A stretch of 12,766 nucleotides of DNA from Burkholderiales bacterium (lineage in GTDB: Bacteria; Pseudomonadota; Gammaproteobacteria; Burkholderiales; Burkholderiaceae): positions 1 through 12,766 of the forward strand of contig CANFNO010000028.1 in the NCBI GenBank assembly GCA_947447845.1, in the 5' to 3' direction. The translations under genes were made by a program, and so were the position numbers. This document shows positions 1 through 8,080 of this stretch, piece by piece (the stretch's first letter is position 1; every line of letters begins with the position of its first letter). Below the pieces are notes generated by a model, which did not search any database, was not told the origin of the DNA, and was given only the letters and a program-made list of their open reading frames with translations.

Positions 1-1005
1 GCCACGCACTAGTGCGCCGGCCAAGTGCAGTTCTTCAAGCGTGCTGTGCGGGCTCACCAGTGCACCGATTGACTTAGCGCCGTGGCTGGTCTTGATCTGC
101 TTAAGGCCGTTAGCAACGTATTCCAGTGCGGTCTGCCAGTCAACGGTTTTCCACTCGCCGCCTTGCTTGAGCATGGGTGCGGTTAGACGCTCGTCACTGT
201 TTAGCGCTTCGTAAGAGTAGCGGTCACGATCGGCGATCCAGCATTCGTTGACGTCTTCGTTTTCCAACGGGACAACACGCATGACCTTATTGTTTTTGAC
301 CTGAACAATCAGGTTAGCGCCTGTGGAATCATGGGGACTGACCGACTTGCGACGCGATAGCTCCCAAGTGCGGGCGCTGTAGCGGAAAGGCTTGCTGGTC
401 AGTGCGCCCACCGGGCAGATGTCAATCATGTTGCCAGACAATTCCGAATCGATGGTCTGGCCAATAAAGGTTTCGATTTCGGCATGCTCGCCGCGATGGG
501 ACATGCCTAATTCCATCACCCCGGCGACTTCCTGGCCGAATCGGACGCAGCGCGTGCAATGAATGCAACGGCTCATTTCTTCCATCGAAATCAGGGGACC
601 GACATCCTTGTGAAAGACCACGCGCTTTTCTTCTTCGTAGCGCGAAGACGACGCACCGTATCCTACAGCCAAGTCCTGCAATTGGCATTCACCACCCTGG
701 TCACAAATGGGGCAATCCAGCGGATGATTAATAAGCAAAAACTCCATCACCGACTGTTGCGCCTTAATTGCCTTGTCGCTCTTGGTGCGAACAATCATTC
801 CCTGTGTCACAGGGGTGGCGCATGCGGGCATGGGCTTGGGCATCTTCTCCACATCCACCAAGCACATGCGGCAGTTTGCGGCAATGCTGAGCTTCTTGTG
901 GTAACAAAAGTGGGGAATGTAGGTTCCAGCTTTGTCAGCAGCATGCATCACCATGCTGCCCTCAGAGATTTCTACTTTCTTACCGTCGAGTTCAATTTCA
1001 ATCAT
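1..1005 (-). CDS. nuoG: NADH-quinone oxidoreductase subunit G, 5' part (runs off left edge)
   Basis: Complex I peripheral-arm subunit carrying the Fe-S chain between NuoF/NuoE and NuoB. The first 335 codons are present and open; the 3' half lies beyond the left edge, so this is truncation by the window and not a broken gene. Ligands visible: the 2Fe-2S N1b set C34, C45, C48 and C62; the N5 set H94, C98, C101 and C107; the N4 set C147, C150, C153 and C197 (in ICPVGAL). Where E. coli has the N7 motif CxxCxxxC, this protein has S223, D226 and A230, with only C255 (NECW) kept, so N7 should be absent as in mitochondria. The start ATG at 1005-1003 lies 12 nt after the nuoF stop and gives the usual N-terminus (MIEIELDGKKVEI). 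The Shine-Dalgarno match is weak, which suggests translation coupled to nuoF. Confidence 0.97.
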   Translation of the reverse strand, partial: MIEIELDGKKVEISEGSMVMHAADKAGTYIPHFCYHKKLSIAANCRMCLVDVEKMPKPMPACATPVTQGMIVRTKSDKAIKAQQSVMEFLLINHPLDCPICDQGGECQLQDLAVGYGASSSRYEEEKRVVFHKDVGPLISMEEMSRCIHCTRCVRFGQEVAGVMELGMSHRGEHAEIETFIGQTIDSELSGNMIDICPVGALTSKPFRYSARTWELSRRKSVSPHDSTGANLIVQVKNNKVMRVVPLENEDVNECWIADRDRYSYEALNSDERLTAPMLKQGGEWKTVDWQTALEYVANGLKQIKTSHGAKSIGALVSPHSTLEELHLAGALVRG

Positions 1006-1017
1006 TTGGTAACTCGT

Positions 1018-2394
1018 TTATGCGGTGACTGTGACCGCGCAGGTCTTGTGCTCAATATGGTGCACAAATTCATGCCGGAAGTGCTTGATCATGGCGCGAA
1101 CTGGCATGGCAGCTGCATCGCCCAAGGCGCAGATCGTACGGCCCATGATGTTTTCGGCCACGTTATCCAACAAGTCCAGATCGGCAGTGCGCCCCTGACC
1201 GCCTTCGATGCGATCAACCACGCGCGACAACCAACCCGTACCTTCTCGGCAGGGTGTGCACTGGCCGCAGGACTCGTGTGCGTAAAAGTAGCTCAGACGC
1301 TGCAGGGCCTTGACCATGCATCGGCTGTCGTCGATGACGATGACTGCGCCAGAGCCCAGCATGGATCCAGCTTTGGCGATGGAGTCGTAGTCCATAGTGC
1401 ATTCCATAATGATGGATGCGGGCAAGACTGGTGATGATGACCCCCCGGGAATAACAGCCTTGAGCGTGCGACCCTTGCGCACGCCGCCAGCGAGCTCTAG
1501 CAGCTTGGCAAAGGGCGTCCCCATAGGCACTTCGTAGTTGCCGGGAAGCTCCACATCACCACTGACGGAATAGATCTTGGTGCCACCATTGTTGGGTTTG
1601 CCACATTCCAGATAAGCCTGGGCACCGTTGCGGATAATCCATGGGACTGCCGCAAATGTTTCAGTGTTGTTGATTGTGGTGGGCTTGCCATACATGCCAA
1701 AACTGGCGGGAAATGGTGGTTTGAAACGGGGTTGACCCTTCTTACCCTCAAGGGATTCCAGTAACGCTGTTTCTTCACCACAGATGTAGGCACCAAAACC
1801 GTGAGCGGCATGCAACTGGAAGTTGAACTCGCTACCAAGAATCTTGTCTCCCAGGTAACCGGCAGCCCGGGCTTCTTCCAGCGCCTCTTCAAAGCGCTCG
1901 TAGGATGCAAAAATTTCACCGTGGATATAGTTGTAACCTACGGTCACGCCCATGGCATAGGCGGCAATGATCATGCCTTCAATCACGATGTGCGGATTGA
2001 ACTGAAGAATGTCACGGTCCTTGCATGTGCCCGGCTCACCTTCGTCCGAGTTGCAAACAAGATACTTCTGGCCGGGGAACTTGCGGGGCATAAAGCTCCA
2101 CTTCAAACCCGTAGGGAAACCAGCACCACCACGACCGCGCAGTGCTGATTCTTTCACCGTAGCAATCACCTGATCCTGGGTCATGCCCGCAACACCGGTT
2201 TCTGCGTTCGGTTCCGAACCATCCTTGCCCAAAACCTTGCGCAGAGCCTGGTAGCCACCACGCGCTTCATAGTCTTTGAGGCGCCAGTTGGTCCCGGTCA
2301 GTCCGGCATAAATCTGCGGATTGATGTGGCGGTCATGAAAACAGGTCTGCACGCCAGTGGCGGCAAATTGGTCAATGATGTCCTGTGCGCTCAT
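1018..2394 (-). CDS. nuoF: NADH-quinone oxidoreductase subunit F (FMN and NADH binding)
   Basis: This is the 51-kDa subunit of complex I: it binds NADH and FMN, takes hydride from NADH and passes electrons to cluster N3. The protein is 458 aa, a normal length. The glycine-rich FMN/NADH motif [13 protein letters not shown] is at residues 87-99 and NSDEGEPGT at 115-123. The N3 cluster ligands are C376, C379, C382 (ESCGQCTPC) and C422 (TICALGD). The open frame extends 23 codons further upstream into nuoE, but the start at 2394 (MSAQDII) fits family length and creates an ATGA overlap with the nuoE stop, the usual sign of translational coupling. It sits between nuoE and nuoG in the conserved order. 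Confidence 0.98.
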   Translation of the reverse strand: MSAQDIIDQFAATGVQTCFHDRHINPQIYAGLTGTNWRLKDYEARGGYQALRKVLGKDGSEPNAETGVAGMTQDQVIATVKESALRGRGGAGFPTGLKWSFMPRKFPGQKYLVCNSDEGEPGTCKDRDILQFNPHIVIEGMIIAAYAMGVTVGYNYIHGEIFASYERFEEALEEARAAGYLGDKILGSEFNFQLHAAHGFGAYICGEETALLESLEGKKGQPRFKPPFPASFGMYGKPTTINNTETFAAVPWIIRNGAQAYLECGKPNNGGTKIYSVSGDVELPGNYEVPMGTPFAKLLELAGGVRKGRTLKAVIPGGSSSPVLPASIIMECTMDYDSIAKAGSMLGSGAVIVIDDSRCMVKALQRLSYFYAHESCGQCTPCREGTGWLSRVVDRIEGGQGRTADLDLLDNVAENIMGRTICALGDAAAMPVRAMIKHFRHEFVHHIEHKTCAVTVTA

Positions 2395-2882
2395 GCCTTG
2401 CCTTCCGCGGCACGGATGCCGTCTACCAACTGGTCCAGCTTTTCGTCCGTCATGAAGCTGCACATCTTGCGGTCATTTACCAGCAGCACGGGAGAATCGG
2501 CGCAGGCGCCCAGACACTCGGCTTGCTGCAAGGTGAAAAGTCCATCGGATGTGGTTTCCCCCATATGGATACCCAGCTTCTTTTCCAGGTGGTGCAAGGC
2601 CCTTTGGCCATCTCGCAACTGGCAAGGCAGATTGGTGCAAACATTGAGCTTGAACTTGCCAACCGGGCGCTGGTTGTACATGTTGTAAAAGGTGGTTACC
2701 TCGTGCACCGCCATCGGTGCCATACCGAGGTAGTCGGCCACTTCTTGTTCACTCTCCGCACTGACATAACCCAGCTCATGCTGGACAAGACCAAGGCATG
2801 CCATCACGGCAGATTGCTTCTGGTCAGCGGGATACTTAGCAACTTCTTTGTCGAAGCGCGCTTTGGTAGCGTCGGAGATCAT
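2391..2882 (-). CDS. nuoE: NADH-quinone oxidoreductase subunit E (24-kDa, 2Fe-2S)
   Basis: This thioredoxin-fold 2Fe-2S subunit pairs with NuoF in the NADH-dehydrogenase module of complex I and carries cluster N1a. The protein is 163 aa. The N1a ligands are C82 and C87 (VCTNLPC) and C123 and C127 (CLGAC), matching the family pattern CxxxxC...CxxxC. The conserved stretch [16 protein letters not shown] is at residues 61-76. The start codon at 2882 overlaps the nuoD stop (ATGA), and its own stop overlaps the nuoF start in the same way, so D-E-F form a tightly coupled block. Confidence 0.98.
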   Translation of the reverse strand: MISDATKARFDKEVAKYPADQKQSAVMACLGLVQHELGYVSAESEQEVADYLGMAPMAVHEVTTFYNMYNQRPVGKFKLNVCTNLPCQLRDGQRALHHLEKKLGIHMGETTSDGLFTLQQAECLGACADSPVLLVNDRKMCSFMTDEKLDQLVDGIRAAEGKA

Positions 2883-4132
2883 CGATCAATCTCTCCAAAA
2901 ACAATATCAATAGTTCCAATGACAGCGACGGCATCGGCGATCATGTGGCCACTGGCCAACTCGTTGAGACCAGACAAATGTACAAAGCCCGGAGGACGAA
3001 TTTTCAAGCGATACGGCTTGTTTGCTCCATCACTGACGATGTAAATGCCAAACTCGCCTTTAGGGTGCTCGACTGCTGCATAGGCTTCACCCTCAGGTAC
3101 CCGAAAGCCTTCAGAAAACAATTTGAAGTGGTGTATCAACTCTTCCATGCTGGTCTTCATTGACTCACGGGACGGAGGTGCCACTTTGTGGTTGTCGGTA
3201 ATGACCGGACCTGGGTTTTCACGAAGCCATTTCACACACTGCTTGATCAGTTCGTTGGACTGCTTCATCTCTTCCATACGTACCAGATAGCGGTCGTACA
3301 CATCTCCAGTTTTGCCAACCGGAATGTCGAAGTCCAATTGGTCATACACATCGTAGGGCTGCTTCTTGCGCAAGTCCCAAGCAATCCCAGAGCCGCGCAA
3401 CATGGGACCGGTAAATCCCATGTTCAAAGCACGTTCTGGCGTGACGATACCGATATCCACTGTACGCTGTTTCCAAATGCGATTATCGGTCAACAAGGTG
3501 TGGTACTCAGCCAAACAGGCCGGGAAGCGTGTGGTGAAGTCTTCTATGTAATCGAGCAGGGAACCCTTCCGATTTCGATTGAGCTCTTCAACGCCTTTGG
3601 CGTTGCGGACCTTGCTCGCCTTGAACTGCGGCATCGTTTCTGGCAGATCACGGTACACACCACCTGGACGAAAATAGGCCGCATGCATGCGCGCGCCGCT
3701 GGCGGCCTCATACATGTCAAACAGATCTTCGCGTTCACGGAAGGTGTAGATGAGAATGGTTGAACTTCCCAAGTCATTTCCGTGTGAGCCCAGCCACATC
3801 AGGTGATTCAGCAAGCGGGTAATTTCTGCAAACATCACACGGATGTACTGCGCGCGAATTGGCACATCTATGCCCAGCAACTTTTCGATTGCAAGGCAGT
3901 AGGCATGCTCGCTGCACATCATGGACACGTAATCCAGCCTGTCCATATAGGGTAGTGACTGAATGTATGTCTTGGTTTCAGCCAGCTTTTCAGTGGCCCG
4001 ATGCAAAAGGCCAATGTGCGGGTCAGCACGCTGGATGACTTCGCCATCGAGTTCGAGCACCAAACGCAGCACACCGTGTGCCGCCGGATGCTGCGGACCA
4101 AAGTTGAGGGTGTAGTTCTTGATTTCAGCCAT
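2879..4132 (-). CDS. nuoD: NADH-quinone oxidoreductase subunit D (49-kDa, quinone pocket)
   Basis: This 49-kDa subunit is homologous to the large subunit of NiFe hydrogenases and, with NuoB, forms the quinone-reduction pocket of complex I. The protein is 417 aa, a typical length for the unfused form (separate nuoC and nuoD, unlike the E. coli nuoCD fusion). GPQHPAAHG at residues 12-20 contains H19, and LDYVSMM contains Y68; by family alignment these are the residues that hold the quinone headgroup. [12 protein letters not shown] (39-50) and the C-terminus [12 protein letters not shown] are also characteristic. The start lies 12 nt after the nuoC stop; no strong Shine-Dalgarno sequence is visible there. 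Confidence 0.98.
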   Translation of the reverse strand: MAEIKNYTLNFGPQHPAAHGVLRLVLELDGEVIQRADPHIGLLHRATEKLAETKTYIQSLPYMDRLDYVSMMCSEHAYCLAIEKLLGIDVPIRAQYIRVMFAEITRLLNHLMWLGSHGNDLGSSTILIYTFREREDLFDMYEAASGARMHAAYFRPGGVYRDLPETMPQFKASKVRNAKGVEELNRNRKGSLLDYIEDFTTRFPACLAEYHTLLTDNRIWKQRTVDIGIVTPERALNMGFTGPMLRGSGIAWDLRKKQPYDVYDQLDFDIPVGKTGDVYDRYLVRMEEMKQSNELIKQCVKWLRENPGPVITDNHKVAPPSRESMKTSMEELIHHFKLFSEGFRVPEGEAYAAVEHPKGEFGIYIVSDGANKPYRLKIRPPGFVHLSGLNELASGHMIADAVAVIGTIDIVFGEIDR

Positions 4133-4144
4133 GCGTCAATCTGC

Positions 4145-4753
4145 CTATTGCAGGCCCCCATAGTTATCTTCGCGAATCACACGCGGTGTGATTTCACGCG
4201 CTTCAATGGTGACCGGTTGGTACACCACGCGCGCCTGTTCGGCGTCGTAACGCATTTCCACATGGCCTTCGGCCGGAAAATCCTTGCGGAAAGGGTGCCC
4301 AATGAAACCGTAATCAGTAAGAATTCGGCGCAAGTCCTCGTGGCCTTCAAACACGATGCCAAACAGATCAAAAGCTTCGCGCTCAAACCAGTTGGCCGTA
4401 GTCCAGATCTTGCTGACCGATGCAACAACCGGCATCGCGTCATCAGCCGCAAAAACCTTCAGCCGCAAACGCTGATTCAGCGCTACCGACAATAGATGAA
4501 CCACCACGCAAAAACGTGAGCCTTGGTAGTCACCGTTTTTGTATTCCAGGTAATCTACACCGCACAAATCAATCAGCTGCTCAAATTGGCAACCGGCTGT
4601 ATCACGCAAAAGTTGCGCAACTGCCAAGTAGTCAGCGGCAGCCACATGAGCCGTCACTTCACCTAATGCAATTTCAATCTTTTGGACCTTATCACCCAAA
4701 ACCGCAATGACTGCGTCGCGGGTCGCGTCAGGGCGCACGGAAAATGTTGTCAT
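4145..4753 (-). CDS. nuoC: NADH-quinone oxidoreductase subunit C (30-kDa)
   Basis: This 30-kDa subunit of the complex I connecting module binds NuoD and NuoB and has no cofactor. The protein is 202 aa. The family signature is clear at residues 122-145 ([12 protein letters not shown] followed by [11 protein letters not shown]), then GHPFRKDFP at 152-160. The start at 4753 is supported by an AAAGGAG ribosome-binding site that overlaps the nuoB TAA stop (TAAAGGAGCAGCATG), the clearest Shine-Dalgarno sequence in the nuo cluster. The gene ends in TAG, 12 nt before nuoD. Confidence 0.98.
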   Translation of the reverse strand: MTTFSVRPDATRDAVIAVLGDKVQKIEIALGEVTAHVAAADYLAVAQLLRDTAGCQFEQLIDLCGVDYLEYKNGDYQGSRFCVVVHLLSVALNQRLRLKVFAADDAMPVVASVSKIWTTANWFEREAFDLFGIVFEGHEDLRRILTDYGFIGHPFRKDFPAEGHVEMRYDAEQARVVYQPVTIEAREITPRVIREDNYGGLQ

Positions 4754-4762
4754 GCTGCTCCT

Positions 4763-5242
4763 TTAGGCCCGCGCAATGGTCTGGGTACGTCGAATTTTTA
4801 GCTGGAGTTGCATGATTCCGTAAATCAATGCTTCCGCGGTTGGCGGGCAACCAGGTACATAGACATCAACGGGAACAATTCGATCGCAACCACGCACCAC
4901 GGAGTAGCTGTAGTGATAATAGCCACCACCATTTGCACAGGAACCCATGCTTATTACCCAACGCGGCTCCGACATCTGGTCATAGACCTTACGAAAGGCC
5001 GGGGCCATTTTGTTGGTCAAGGTACCAGCAACTATCATCAAATCAGATTGGCGCGGACTTGCACGAAACACCTCGGCACCAAATCGACTCAAGTCATATC
5101 TGGCACAGGCAGCATGCATCATTTCCACCGCACAACAGGCCAGACCGAAGGTCATGGGCCAAACGGATCCGGTTTTGGCCCAGTTCATCACCGAGTCGTA
5201 ACTCGTTGTGACAAAGCCTTCTTTGAGTACACCTTCAATCAT
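4763..5242 (-). CDS. nuoB: NADH-quinone oxidoreductase subunit B (cluster N2)
   Basis: This subunit holds cluster N2, the terminal 4Fe-4S centre that reduces quinone. The protein is 159 aa. The ligands are the tandem cysteines C36-C37 ([10 protein letters not shown]), C102 ([10 protein letters not shown]) and C132 (YVPGCPP). The frame stays open 27 codons upstream to an ATG at 5323 inside nuoA, but [13 protein letters not shown] is the family N-terminus, so the start is placed at 5242. A GGGAG ribosome-binding site in the last codons of nuoA supports it; only 4 nt separate the nuoA stop from this start. Confidence 0.97.
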   Translation of the reverse strand: MIEGVLKEGFVTTSYDSVMNWAKTGSVWPMTFGLACCAVEMMHAACARYDLSRFGAEVFRASPRQSDLMIVAGTLTNKMAPAFRKVYDQMSEPRWVISMGSCANGGGYYHYSYSVVRGCDRIVPVDVYVPGCPPTAEALIYGIMQLQLKIRRTQTIARA

Positions 5243-5246
5243 CTGA

Positions 5247-5606
5247 TTACTCCCAGTCGAGGGCGCCTTTTTTCCACATATAGATAAATCCGATTGTGAG
5301 TACACCCACAAATTCGAGGCCAATCAGAAAGCCCATCAAACCTGTCTCCTTAAGCGTTACAGCCCACGGAAAGAGAAAAGCGGTTTCCAAGTCAAACAGA
5401 ATGAACAAAATGGCCACCAAGTAGTAGCGCACATCAAACTTCATGCGGGCATCTTCAAATGCCTCGAAGCCACACTCATAAGGGGAATTTTTTGCCGCAT
5501 CCGGGCGATTGGGACCCAGAACGTAACCGATGACCTGAGGCGCAACACCGATGCCGATGCCGACCAAGATGAACAAGAGGACGGGAAGATATTGATCGAG
5601 GTTCAT
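5247..5606 (-). CDS. nuoA: NADH-quinone oxidoreductase subunit A (membrane, ND3 homologue)
   Basis: Membrane subunit of complex I, homologous to mitochondrial ND3. The protein is 119 aa with three hydrophobic segments at about residues 7-30, 61-83 and 91-111. The loop between TM1 and TM2 has the conserved [10 protein letters not shown] motif with C45, equivalent to the cysteine of the ND3 switch loop near the quinone site. [13 protein letters not shown] (71-83) in TM2 carries the conserved acidic residue E74. It is the first nuo gene; 63 nt with a strong hairpin separate its start from the upstream tRNA-Leu gene. I could not identify a dedicated promoter in that short gap, so transcription probably starts upstream of the tRNA or further back. 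Confidence 0.98.
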   Translation of the reverse strand: MNLDQYLPVLLFILVGIGIGVAPQVIGYVLGPNRPDAAKNSPYECGFEAFEDARMKFDVRYYLVAILFILFDLETAFLFPWAVTLKETGLMGFLIGLEFVGVLTIGFIYMWKKGALDWE

Positions 5607-5632
5607 CTTTTGATCTGATCGCCGTAAATTGC

Positions 5633-5658
5633 GAGCACCAGCAAAAATACTGGTGCTC
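5633..5658 (-). other. Perfect 9-bp hairpin between tRNA-Leu and nuoA
   Basis: GAGCACCAG (minus-strand 5658-5650) pairs perfectly with CTGGTGCTC (5641-5633) around an 8-nt loop. No run of U follows on either strand, so it does not look like an intrinsic terminator. In a tRNA-nuo cotranscript it would lie 11 nt beyond the tRNA CCA end and about 26 nt before the nuoA start. That position suits an RNA-processing boundary or a 5' stabilising stem for nuo mRNA; this role is inferred. Confidence 0.7.
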
Positions 5659-5676
5659 CATTAAAAATCTGGTGCC
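5643..5676 (-). repeat. Imperfect direct repeat of the tRNA-Leu 3' end
   Basis: The tRNA 3' terminus and its trailer read GCACCAGATTTTT (minus strand 5676-5664). The same word with one inserted base, GCACCAGTATTTTT, recurs at 5656-5643. The second copy supplies the 5' arm and loop of the hairpin before nuoA. This could be a small local duplication or chance; there is no integrase or other mobile gene nearby. Confidence 0.5.
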
Positions 5677-5754
5677 GTCGGCGAGACTCGAACTCGCACA
5701 GCTTTCGCCACTACCCCCTCAAGATAGCGTGTCTACCAATTTCACCACGACGGC
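5670..5754 (-). tRNA. tRNA-Leu (anticodon GAG), CCA encoded
   Basis: An 85-nt class II tRNA. The acceptor stem GCCGTCG/CGACGGC is fully paired, followed by discriminator A and a genomically encoded CCA. The D arm (GTG/CAC), anticodon stem CTATC/GGTAG with loop TTGAGGG (anticodon GAG at 5720-5718), long variable arm and T arm GCGAG/CTCGC with TTCGAGT loop are all present. It reads leucine CUC and CUU codons and closely resembles the E. coli GAG isoacceptor. It sits between secG and nuoA on the same strand, with no obvious intrinsic terminator before or after it, so it may be released from a longer tpiA-secG-tRNA-nuo transcript. Confidence 0.98.
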
Positions 5755-5858
5755 GGCTTATTTTGCCGAACTTGCCTGAGGAGCCTTGCGGCTTTTTGCT
5801 TATTCGGCGCACTAGAGTTTACCCTGAATTCCCCCCGCTATTTGTAGGGTGAAGCTAT

Positions 5859-6215
5859 TTACTTCGCTGGAATTTGCGCAGCACCGGATGCCGGAACCGC
5901 TGGCGTAACAGGGACCACGTTAGCGGCTGGAGCGGCAGGTACTGCGGACTCAAGGACGCTTCCGGAACTGCTTGGACGCAAATTGCCAAAATAGGCCAAG
6001 GCCAAGGTGCACACAAAGAATACCGTGGCTAGCACGGCTGTGGTTCGAGACAAAAAATTCGCGCTGCCACTCGCACCAAACAAGCTACCCGAGCCGCCAC
6101 TGCCAAATGCAGCCCCCATGTCCGCACCTTTGCCGTGCTGCACCAGAATCAGACCAATCATAGCCAAGGCCGACAACATCTGAACCGTCAAAATAATCGT
6201 TACTACTGCGCTCAT
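5859..6215 (-). CDS. secG: Protein translocase subunit SecG
   Basis: Accessory membrane subunit of the SecYEG channel, which aids SecA-driven export of unfolded proteins. The protein is 118 aa with two transmembrane segments, about residues 3-25 and 57-76. They are joined by the family's glycine-rich cytoplasmic loop; LVQHGKGADMGAAFG at 24-38 is the SecG signature. The last 40 or so residues are a low-complexity Ala/Pro/Val tail, common in betaproteobacterial SecG. An AGGAG ribosome-binding site lies 7 nt before the start at 6215. It follows tpiA by 37 nt, the standard tpiA-secG pairing. Confidence 0.97.
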   Translation of the reverse strand: MSAVVTIILTVQMLSALAMIGLILVQHGKGADMGAAFGSGGSGSLFGASGSANFLSRTTAVLATVFFVCTLALAYFGNLRPSSSGSVLESAVPAAPAANVVPVTPAVPASGAAQIPAK

Positions 6216-6252
6216 GCTTCACTCCTAATTCGTTAACAAACTCCAGCACGCT

Positions 6253-6996
6253 TTAGCGAGCTGCAGCAATGATGGATAAAAAATCGGCCGCCTTCAGCGC
6301 CGCACCGCCCACCAGACCGCCATCGATATCCGGTTGCGCCAGCAGTTGCTGGGCGTTGGCCGCATTCATGCTGCCGCCGTAAAGGATGTGAACGCGGTCA
6401 GCCTTTTCACTGGCGGCATGCAACTGTGCTCGGAGCACCGCATGCACGTGTTGCGCCATTTCCGGTGTAGCGGTCTTGCCTGTGCCAATGGCCCAGACAG
6501 GCTCATATGCCACCACAATTTCGCTAATGCAATGCCCGTTGGCATGGATCACCGCAGCAAGTTGGCGCTTTACCACCTCTTCGGTGCGCCCTGCATCGCG
6601 CTCGGCCAAGGTCTCGCCCACGCATACGATAGGTGTAATACCAGCCGCCAATGCGCGAGTTGCCTTGGTGGCAACGATTGCGTCGGTTTCGCCATGGTAC
6701 TGACGACGCTCCGAATGCCCAACAATGGCATATCGGGTCCCAAATTCCTTCAACATAGCGGCAGAGATCTCTCCCGTATAGGCGCCCGACTCAAATGCTG
6801 ACACGTCCTGAGAACCCATGGCAATACCTGTGCCACTAACAATCGCCTGCACCTGCGACAGGTAAATCGCGGGCGCGCAAACCGCGACCAAACAGTTCCA
6901 GTCCTTTGACTGGGCCAGAAGTGCCTGCAGCAGGGCCGCGTTGGACTCTGCCGAGCCATTCATCTTCCAGTTACCGGCAATCAGTTTTTTCTTCAT
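6253..6996 (-). CDS. tpiA: Triosephosphate isomerase
   Basis: A cytoplasmic TIM-barrel enzyme interconverting dihydroxyacetone phosphate and glyceraldehyde 3-phosphate in glycolysis and gluconeogenesis. The protein is 247 aa, a typical length. Catalytic residues: N9 and K11 in AGNWKMNG, H94 in IVGHSERR, and base E165 in VAYEPVWAIGTGKT, which also contains the mobile phosphate loop. YGGS (206-209) and GLVGGA (227-232) bind phosphate. The frame extends 53 codons upstream, but the N-terminus MKKKLIAGNWKMNG and a GGAG site fix the start at 6996. The start overlaps the stop of the upstream oxidoreductase (ATGA), so the two are probably translationally coupled. Confidence 0.98.
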   Translation of the reverse strand: MKKKLIAGNWKMNGSAESNAALLQALLAQSKDWNCLVAVCAPAIYLSQVQAIVSGTGIAMGSQDVSAFESGAYTGEISAAMLKEFGTRYAIVGHSERRQYHGETDAIVATKATRALAAGITPIVCVGETLAERDAGRTEEVVKRQLAAVIHANGHCISEIVVAYEPVWAIGTGKTATPEMAQHVHAVLRAQLHAASEKADRVHILYGGSMNAANAQQLLAQPDIDGGLVGGAALKAADFLSIIAAAR

Positions 6997-8012
6997 GCTG
7001 TTCTCCAATTCAAAACAATTTTGCCTACATGTTGGTTGGATTCCATCAGAGCATGCGCAGCGGCAGCTCCGCTTCCGGTCGCCTGTGTTGCATCCTCTGC
7101 AGAAAATACGCTGTGAATCACCGACTTGATGCGGCCGCTTTCCAACAATGGCCACACCTTAGCCTTACACGCCTGGGCTATCGCACGCTTGAAGGCAACC
7201 GGTCGCACACGAAGTGTAGATCCCGTAATGGTCAGGCGATTGCGCATGACCAAACCGGCATTGACTTCACTGTTGACACCACCCTGCACAGCAATGATGA
7301 CCAAACGGCCATCCTCAGCCAGGCAACGAAGCTCACGGGCGACGTAGTCACCCGCCACCATATCAAGCACAACATCAACGCCACGACCTTCGGTCAAGCG
7401 CTTCACCTCGGCCTCAAAGTCCTGTGTGCGGTAGTTGATGGCATGGTCTGCACCCAAAGCGCGAATCGCTTCGCACTTGGCATCGCTACCGGCTGTGGCG
7501 ATCACTTTGGTTCCCATAGCCTTGGCCAATTGAATTGCAGTGACGCCAATGCCACTGGTGCCACCCTGAACCAGTAGCGTTTCTCCAGCGACCAATCGTC
7601 CCCGGTCAAACACGTTGCTCCAGACAGTAAAGATAGTTTCCGGCAGGCAAGCTGCCTCGACGTCAGTTAATCCGTCTGGTACCGGCAGACACTGTGCCAC
7701 CGGCGCAACGCAGTACTCAGCGTAACCGCCTCCCGCCACCAACGCACAGACCCGGTCACCGACTTTCAGTCCGGCCGCCTCCATCGCTCCCGCATCACCG
7801 CTAACAATGGCTCCTGCTACTTCCAGACCAGGAATATCCGATGCTCCAGCAGGAGCCGGGTAATGTCCTGCACGCTGCAATACATCAGGGCGATTTACGC
7901 CGCTGGCACTGACTCGCAAGCACAACTCCCCCGTGCCAGCGATTGGCATAGGTCTCTCGGCCAGACGCAATACATCCGGACCACCAAAGGAAGCAATTTC
8001 AATGACTTTCAT
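6993..8012 (-). CDS. Zinc-independent MDR NAD(P)H:quinone oxidoreductase (PIG3-like)
   Basis: Medium-chain dehydrogenase/reductase family, quinone oxidoreductase branch, resembling the PIG3/TP53I3 type. It is predicted to transfer hydride from NAD(P)H to quinones or enones in the cytoplasm; the true substrate is unknown. The protein is 339 aa. Seen: GROES-like N-terminal domain with SGVNRPDVLQR (38-47) and GLEVAGAIV (62-70), then a Rossmann domain with nucleotide motif GGTSGIGVTAIQLAKAMG (150-167). No structural or catalytic zinc-ligand pattern was recognised. The frame continues 13 codons upstream to an ATG at 8051, but that start lies inside a hairpin and MKVIEIASFGGPDVL is the usual family N-terminus, so 8012 is chosen. 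No good ribosome-binding site precedes either. It lies between pnp and tpiA, overlapping tpiA by 4 nt. Confidence 0.92.
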   Translation of the reverse strand: MKVIEIASFGGPDVLRLAERPMPIAGTGELCLRVSASGVNRPDVLQRAGHYPAPAGASDIPGLEVAGAIVSGDAGAMEAAGLKVGDRVCALVAGGGYAEYCVAPVAQCLPVPDGLTDVEAACLPETIFTVWSNVFDRGRLVAGETLLVQGGTSGIGVTAIQLAKAMGTKVIATAGSDAKCEAIRALGADHAINYRTQDFEAEVKRLTEGRGVDVVLDMVAGDYVARELRCLAEDGRLVIIAVQGGVNSEVNAGLVMRNRLTITGSTLRVRPVAFKRAIAQACKAKVWPLLESGRIKSVIHSVFSAEDATQATGSGAAAAHALMESNQHVGKIVLNWRTA

Positions 8013-8027
8013 GGGCTTATCGATCAA

Positions 8028-8058
8028 ACGCCATCTGCGCAAGTCGCGCAAATGGCGT
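8028..8058 (-). terminator. Hairpin after pnp, possible weak terminator or mRNA 3' barrier
   Basis: ACGCCAT (8058-8052) pairs with ATGGCGT (8034-8028) on the minus strand. After one mismatch the stem continues with TGCGC/GCGCA around a 5-nt loop, giving 12 pairs. It starts 22 nt past the pnp stop. Only TTT follows before GATCG, so it would be a weak intrinsic terminator at best. It may instead protect the pnp mRNA 3' end or reduce read-through into the oxidoreductase-tpiA pair. Confidence 0.55.
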
Positions 8059-8080
8059 CTACGCCTATGCGTTGAATGCC

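Noticed and set aside
559..1434. Plus-strand open frame (291 codons) opposite nuoG and nuoF
   Set aside because: It spans the junction of two conserved genes on the other strand and has no recognisable domain; a shadow frame.
4763..5323. Longer 186-aa reading of nuoB
   Set aside because: The extension lies inside nuoA in another frame; the NuoB N-terminus begins at MIEGVLKEG (5242).
5782..5797. Terminator-like stem AGCC/GGCT plus TTTTT on the plus strand between tRNA-Leu and secG
   Set aside because: The stem is only 4 bp and points along the plus strand, where no gene needs ending. On the minus strand, where secG and the tRNA are transcribed, no T run follows. Nothing else was clear in 5755-5858 beyond a 6-bp GCCGAA/TTCGGC repeat around it.
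6253..7155. Longer 300-aa reading of tpiA
   Set aside because: The extra 53 residues lie inside the oxidoreductase gene, are unlike TIM N-termini, and the ATG at 6996 has a good ribosome-binding site.
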